Below, piece by piece: positions 58,701 through 64,000 of a DNA stretch of 64,000 nucleotides. Under the pieces are notes generated by a model. That model had not been told where the DNA came from, did no database searches, and saw only the letters and a program-made list of their open reading frames with translations. Position numbers and translations under genes: made by a program. Origin of the DNA: Syngnathus acus (Eukaryota; Chordata; Actinopteri; Syngnathiformes; Syngnathidae); NCBI RefSeq assembly GCF_901709675.1, contig NC_051099.1:6264001-6328000 (forward strand), read 5' to 3'. Each line of letters opens with the position of its first letter. Position 1 is the stretch's first letter.

Positions 58701-59941
58701 TCTGAGGGATAAAAGTTGGAACTGAGATCACACATCCCAGCAACTGTAGTAGGACTTTTCTATGATTGTCCTTATCCAACAATACCAATTGAGGTGAAGA
58801 TCTTGATTCCGTAATGGTCCATTTGTGGGCGTGAGCGATTGGAATAACTTTCCTTAAGAGTGTAATTCTGGATGTACAGCACAGTTCCAACATTGAATGA
58901 GTTGTAAAACTGTGGACAGAGCTCGTTCCAAAGCACCAGAGACGTGATGCCACTCTGATCAGCAACTTCAAAATATGCCTGCAAGAAAATCAGATGGGAA
59001 TCAAGTGGATTAGATGACGTCTTTAGTGTAGGGGTTGTCAAATATTTTAAAGATGAAAAGACACCAAAGAAATTATAGACCCCTGGGGCTCCAGGGACGT
59101 CAGTTTGTGAACCACTGCATCAATGGGTTTAAGCTTACCTGGTAGGGGAAATCGATCTTGCATCCGGGTTTGCCATAATACCTCAATCTGGATTTTTGTA
59201 TTATCTTCACCAGGAGAGGGGGGGGTTGCCGTGTGCTGTTGAATACTGACTCCAGGTTATCAATAAGAGTGATCCTTTTGACTGTTGGGTGAGAGGATAT
59301 CGGAGAACATTAATAACTCCAGCATGAAGGTGCAAGAGTGAATGCAGCATCTCACCATCCAGCACTGGAGCATGCGAAGTAGGCACTGAGATCCACATGT
59401 CCCCTTCTGGTTGCTCATTGTCCCACAGAGACAAGTAGTGTTTGCAGCCCAGCTGGAGGGGTACGTTGCTTGGTAGCAAGGTGTTCCTCTCCATGCCGCT
59501 TTTGACCAGCACGGGCAGTGTACTCACATCCCGAAGTTGCGACAGCAGCGCTGATTTACCCGAGACGCACCTTAACTTCTCGATGCCGATATAGCGGTGG
59601 CCCAATACCCGCTCGTTGTAAACAAACGAGCACTGCGTGATGATGATGTCTGAGCCTGTCCTCAGGGTGTTGGTGTGAATCAAGTGATTTAAACTTGGGT
59701 GAAGGCAGCATTTGGCCCGACACACTCCGTCGGTGACAGTTACGTCGTAGCTGTAGCTCTCACAAGGCTGCCTTCCGTTTTGGTCAGAGAAGTAGCGCTG
59801 AAGTGCGAGGACGGCGACATTAGCAGCATCCTCTTCCTCCACTCTTAGTTTTAGGGTTTTGATCGTCGACAACTGCTCAATTGTCCTCCGAAGGAAAGAC
59901 GGACGAGGAATACACGTCGAGGTCGATGAGGTATCCTCCAT
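55784..59941 (-). CDS. radx: RADX, RPA-like single-strand DNA-binding protein
   Basis: RADX binds single-stranded DNA at stalled replication forks and limits RAD51. Exons on the minus strand: 59356-59941, 59139-59281, 58786-58978, 58593-58701, 58423-58523, 58218-58337, 58048-58143, 57792-57959, 57393-57550, 57264-57319, 56890-56931, 56727-56818, 56418-56654, 55993-56172, 55784-55920; about 805 codons (human about 855). Family blocks: YSYDVTVTDGV, KHYLSLWDNEQPEGDMW, RLRYYGKPG, YFEVADQSG, SVCDVIGLVTFVGRV, YWSFRWVHAMD, GYHKGQPY, YQVTILGINKQIAVDATFLP and VCVLDICHLGGEEVEV. These correspond to the OB-fold regions. Exon 57264-57319 needs a weak donor (GG|GTCAGA) to keep frame; the stronger GTGAGT donor at 57281 leads to a stop at the end of exon 56727-56818. 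An 8-C run (59218-59225 on the plus strand as G) is inside exon 2 and is in frame as read. Confidence 0.92.
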
Positions 59942-59994
59942 CGCGGAGAGCTAAAGTAGAAAATTGTACAATGCTTTAGCTCATGTTAGCTAAC

Positions 59995-61134
59995 TGTAAC
60001 TCACAGGTGTCAAACTCAAGGCCCGGGGGCCAGATACAGCCCGCCACATCATTTTACGTGGCCCGCAAAGACAAATTGTGCATCAAATTCGTGTGTCATT
60101 ACTAGAATTGCAAATTGTCTTCACTTTTAAAAATATCTTCTTTTTTTTTTTAAAGTATTTGACCAGTTTTTACTACCGTTTTTTCCCATGTATAATGCGC
60201 AAAATGTAACTAATTTATTGTCCTAAAATCTGGGGTGTGCATTATACATGGGTACAATTTTTTATTTTATTTTTTTAAGAAAATCTCCCTCGAAATAAAA
60301 CTTGAAATCACCTTTCTTCTTGTTTGTTGTCAATCGCGCATCGCATTCAGCCATCCTGCCCAACACAGTCGGTAAAATTCCTAATTGACGACACATCGTT
60401 TGATGCGATGGTGCAATCCTTGATGGTGTGTTATTGTCAAATATTGTTTGTTTTTTAATCTCCATCGTAAACTGGATATCATACGGAGGCCGCCATTACA
60501 GATGCGCAGAACGGATGCGCAAGACACGTCAGCTATATAAAGAGCGAGAGTTCAGTTCTCTACCTAAATGCGTATTACAGGTAATATTTTATTTCACAAC
60601 ACTTTGCCTTGTTCCTTTCTTCTCTGCTGTTCACTTCAAACACGCTCCATACGAACACAATGCTCTCGTATCAGACGCTTGCTCGATCACCTGCTCGTTT
60701 GCTGTCGCAATGTACCCTACACAAATCCGAAACATTTCTTCGCTATCGAGTTTGCTAGCGCATGCGCAGTGATACTGACCGGCAGAATAACATCCGGTTG
60801 TTCCCAAAAATGATATTTTTTCTGAAATAATTTTACGTTTACGGACTTAAGTAGGAGTCAAAATTTGGGTGCGTATTATACATGGGTACAGGCTTTTTTC
60901 CAGCATCGACATGCCATTTATAGGGTGCGTATTATACATGGGGGGCGCATTATACATGGAAAAAACGGTAGTCTAATTTGAAAACGAGTTATTTGTCAGT
61001 TTTGTAGCTTAGACTGTATATAATATGAGGTGCTCATACATTTATTTGGGTTGACAGTCATAATGGCCCTCCGAAAGAAACTATGACTACAATGCGGCCC
61101 GCGGAAAAAAAGAGTTTGAGTTACAGTGTAACTT
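59995..61134. mobile_element. hAT-like non-autonomous DNA transposon in radx 5' intron
   Basis: Left end ACAGGTGTCAAACTC followed by GGCCCGGGGGCC, right end GCGGCCCGCGG followed by GAGTTTGAGTTACAG: imperfect terminal inverted repeats of the type seen in vertebrate hAT elements. Flanked by an 8-bp repeat, TGTAACTC (59995-60002) and TGTAACTT (61127-61134), 7 of 8 matching. Its interior is interrupted by a second element at 60174-60970. No transposase of its own is recognisable. Confidence 0.6.
60174..60970. mobile_element. Inverted-repeat element nested in the hAT-like element
   Basis: Termini TACCGTTTTTTCCCATGTAT... (60174-60200) and its reverse complement at 60945-60970 match over about 26 bp with one single-base indel. 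The sequence is consistent with a TA target dinucleotide at each side. Sub-terminal repeats of the form TGCGTATTATACATGGG occur at about 60235-60252, 60869-60886 and 60925-60942. A TATAAA and short open frames lie inside, but no transposase family could be named. Class unassigned. Confidence 0.65.
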
Positions 61135-61280
61135 ATATTGCTGTCTTTCAGTCGGTGAGATCACACCGCCGTTATAAACCGCATATTTATGTTCAACCAC
61201 CAAATAAACTATTAATCTTATGCTTACCGTCTGGGTCGCGCTAGCCAGGAGGGAGACGCGAACAAATATTCCTTTGTGGC

Positions 61281-62547
61281 AGAAGGGAGGAACGCGTATT
61301 TATTCCAAGACTGTCTGCCAACAACTGTGGCTAGAGACAAGTCATCATAAATACTAAGAGAGTATGAAGACGCCTGGTTACTGAGGTATGCTACATTTTC
61401 AAGTTTCCCGCTCGCTTAGCAGTTGAGTCGGCTGAAGTGACGTATACGTCATTATAATTACGTACAGTCTACGGCCTAAAGTGGTCTATCTTGTTAGATA
61501 TTCCACCATTAAAACATGGCATTGTATTCTTATTGGAACGTTACCGATGTATTAGGCGAGTCGTGGACTCGTAACCGACTCTTTATTGCACAAACAAGGA
61601 TTCAACATTCGCGCCGAGACACAAATCGCGGAGGCAACACTCTTTTCCGCCATCTCCTGCTGCCTTCATTGGCCTCCCTCAGCAATCGGAAACTACAGCA
61701 CTCTACCTAGATACAACATTGCTACATTATAAAATAGTTCAATTGTTTAGTTTTGTTAAACATTTATTATTGCTTATTAATTACAAAAAAGTGATTGATT
61801 TAAAGTACTTTATTCAGTGTGACAGTTATCAATTTTAATAAACAAGCTTTGCAGGTTCATGTTGCCATTAACAAGACACATTTACCAAAAACACAAGTTT
61901 ATAATTTTTTTAAATAATTTAACAAAACCACATATTCTATTTATTAATTTATCTATTTATTTATTTATTTTACCCAAAAAAAAGTTTTATATGCGTCACT
62001 CACAGAGGAAAATTACGATTTATAAAACTGACAAAATTTCCCATCACACATCAGCATATTGTTGGCCAACGTTTGCTTCCTGGAGGACAGGAAGCGAGTT
62101 ACGACACTATGGTGAAATCAGCCTGAAATTCAGCTGTTATTGAAATGAGTGAGCAAAAAACGAAAGAAAGAATTAAAAAGAAAAAGCTATCGCATAAATT
62201 CAAACATGTACAACAGTACCATTATTACAGTAGGAATAGACAGATTGCTAGATAAATATTTAGATATAGATATATTAGATGTAATGACAAAGTTATTCAA
62301 CATTCATAAACAAAATAATAAAACGAATAGTACTATGCACGCTGTGTTAGCACCTCCCACCTCTGGAAAAACTACAACCCCACAATCCTTTGCGACTGGC
62401 AACATTTTTTGTCTACGTGGGAAGGGAGGCATCCCGATTCCCGACGACTGTCAACAAATATTCAACGAATTTGATGTATGTGCAACGCTGGAAGTAACCG
62501 TGGCATGACAGGACGATTTGGAGGCGAACCCGCTGACGTTTCTAAAC
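61281..62547 (+). promoter_or_regulatory. tbc1d8b: Upstream region and 5'UTR of tbc1d8b
   Basis: Divergent from radx. AT-rich from 61740 to 62340, with ATTTATTTATTTATTT near 61955. GC content rises just before the coding exon. Two ATTGG/CCAAT-type sites lie near 61535 and 61670, but no start site is clear. The open frame 62149-62508 has no family resemblance. Confidence 0.35.
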
Positions 62548-62674
62548 ATGTGGCTCAAACCTGAAGAGATACTGCTGAAAAACGCCTTTAAACTGTGGGT
62601 CACCGAGAAGGATAATGAGTATTTTGTGCTTCAAAGGAGGCGAGGGTACGGTGAGGGTGCAGGCGGCTTGACAG
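62548..62674 (+). CDS. tbc1d8b: TBC1D8B, first coding exon (rest beyond right edge)
   Basis: TBC1D8B is a TBC-domain Rab GTPase-activating protein of endocytic recycling. The exon encodes 42 residues plus one base: it starts [20 protein letters not shown] and continues with [13 protein letters not shown] and GGLTG, the N-terminal block of the TBC1D8/TBC1D9 family just before the first GRAM domain. It ends at the donor ACAG|GTAATA. The next exon is not in the window. Human TBC1D8B lies near RADX at Xq22.3, which supports 8B over the other family members. Confidence 0.88.
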
Positions 62675-64000
62675 GTAATAATCAATAATTCACCTCGTCG
62701 TATGTTTGGCAGCTCTTGTCTTTGGGCTACGAAGTTATGCTCGCCAGTCACGAATGTGTCAGTTCGTCGTACGTGTCCGCCGACATATAAACAATTGCAT
62801 CCTACTGTATGCAGTAGCATGGTAGAAATGCACTGCAACAGGTTTAAAGCCAAATTGTTAACAGGTGGCTTGTCTTAACATTGTTCTCTGCTTGACAAAG
62901 TGATTTTTTTTTTTTCTAGCATATGGTTGGTTACTTGATGGTTTGTAAGAGATGTCTGCACTGGCCTGTAGCAATGCTTCAGGTTAGCCTGAGTAATTAG
63001 GACATGATCGTACACAATATCTCGTAGGAGGAATCATTTATTTTGCATTGGTTTAGCAGAAGATGATGTCTAAGTGCACGTTGTTTACAGCGCCAGATCA
63101 CTTTATTTTGACGTCACTAAGGGGTTGAAGAGTTTTCCAAGCAGTGGTTGGTAGAGGAGCCAAAAGGTGTACGTCGCGAGCGCAATGTAACAGATTTAAA
63201 AAATTATTCTATTCTAAAAGTAGTGTTTCTTGGGAGCTTAAGATCAGGGGATGCTTTGAGAATAATTGTCAATTTGTTTTGTATATGTGAAGCCATTTGA
63301 GACTGCTTGTGATTTAGGGCTATATAAATAAACTTGACTTGACTTGTTTCTTCCGAATAGAAATACTCAAATCCTGTAAAAAAGTAAATCGTATGTTGCA
63401 TGAAACTACCGTGAGAACTACAGTTTATTCATAAAGTGACTTAAGTAAACACAAAGCAGTAAATGTAGGTCGTCGTTACCACCTAACTCTGGTTTAAAGT
63501 CATTGTAATGGCAGACTTGCATCCGGGACAATAATAAAGCTGTCAGGAAAAATGTCTAGAGTAGACACTTTGATACTGACTTGTGATGACATTCTGGCAA
63601 TTAGACTAACTGCAGCAGATTGATGCATCAGAAGCCCTCTACAGCTCGAGGGCCTTTTCCGTCTCAAGCATCGCTTAGGCTTATATCTCTTCAGTACAAT
63701 GAGATGAACCTTGTTGCCTCCCAATGAGAGCATGATGACGCATGATGTTTTGTGACAATTTTAATTCTGCAACTGGAACACGCTGAGAAGTCATGCACCC
63801 ACAGCTGCAAGGACAGTTTAAATCTGCAGTCCATCTATCTACTTGTTAATTATTAATGAAGGCCATATGAGAGAGAAGCCTTACAGTGTCAGATGTGCTC
63901 GTTGCGTATCTGACGTAGAGTGCAGACTCCATTTCATCCTATCAGCTTGTTTTTTGGAAACATGCATAAAGAAATAGACATATCACTGTGCTTTATGTTG
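62675..64000 (+). other. tbc1d8b: First intron of tbc1d8b, partial
   Basis: No coding exon recognised. Near 63300-63350 the sequence TTTAGGGCTATATAAATAAACTTGACTTGACTTG resembles the 3' tail of a LINE or SINE seen in many teleosts, with a short TTGAC repeat. Boundaries of that relic are unclear. Confidence 0.45.

Larger units (their letters stand above)
59942..61280 (-). promoter_or_regulatory. radx: radx 5'UTR exons and intron
   Basis: The exon carrying the ATG starts at 59950 after a CTTTAG acceptor. A consensus donor ACG|GTAAGC ends an upstream exon at 61228, so the first non-coding exon is about 61228-61280 and the ~1.28-kb intron between holds the nested transposons at 60003-61126. The start site is inferred from a small GC-rich patch (GGGTCGCGCTAGCC). 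Confidence 0.5.

Noticed and set aside
59207-59355. Apparent end of the radx first ORF at SLLLITWSQ...
   Set aside because: This is intron read-through. The donor at 59355/59356 and acceptor at 59281 restore the family sequence, and the 8-C run is in frame.
62149-62508. Open frame of 119 codons with a P-loop-like TSGKTTT
   Set aside because: Lys/Asn-rich start in AT-rich DNA, no other ATPase motifs, and it ends just before the true tbc1d8b start. The match looks accidental.

Overview
The window is nuclear DNA from a ray-finned fish, almost certainly a percomorph teleost. The evidence is many short GT-AG introns, vertebrate-specific proteins (BRWD3, NPAS2, RADX, CHMP1B, RagA), and tRNA-derived SINEs and a non-LTR reverse-transcriptase fragment of types common in teleosts. 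The species cannot be fixed from the sequence alone. No bacterial, viral, CRISPR, rRNA or tRNA gene was recognised.

Layout, left to right. 1-2060: rraga (RagA/B GTPase, minus strand), running off the left edge. 2470-5450: chmp1b (ESCRT-III, minus), 8 coding exons. 5460-5833: a SINE with a perfect 12-bp target-site duplication. 6690-12863: tent5d/fam46d (plus), one 5'UTR exon and one coding exon, with a disordered insert of about 310 residues. 14635-26060: brwd3 (minus), 40 coding exons that I joined in frame to 1767 codons. 27781-55499: npas2 (plus), probable 5'UTR exon, a 16-kb first intron full of repeats, then coding exons at 44492-52852 giving about 877 residues. 55553-61280: radx (minus), 15 coding exons, about 805 residues, with two nested DNA transposons in its 5'UTR intron. 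62548-62674: first coding exon of tbc1d8b (plus), the rest lying beyond the right edge.

These genes do not form a pathway. They are a conserved-synteny block. Human TENT5D and BRWD3 are neighbours at Xq21.1, and RADX and TBC1D8B both lie at Xq22.3. Human NPAS2 is autosomal (2q11.2), so its place between brwd3 and radx marks a rearrangement. rraga and chmp1b are both multi-exon here although human RRAGA and CHMP1B are intronless, which suggests this is the ancestral intron-bearing locus. Roles include amino-acid signalling to mTORC1 (rraga), membrane scission (chmp1b), mRNA poly(A) extension (tent5d), chromatin reading (brwd3), circadian transcription (npas2), replication-fork protection (radx) and Rab GAP activity (tbc1d8b).

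All exon junctions come from splice consensus plus reading frame plus remembered family sequence. No alignment was run. The most unusual features are the tent5d insert, an acidic C-terminal tail in brwd3, a transposon-in-transposon in radx, a frame-deciding alternative donor in radx, and a possible internal promoter for npas2.
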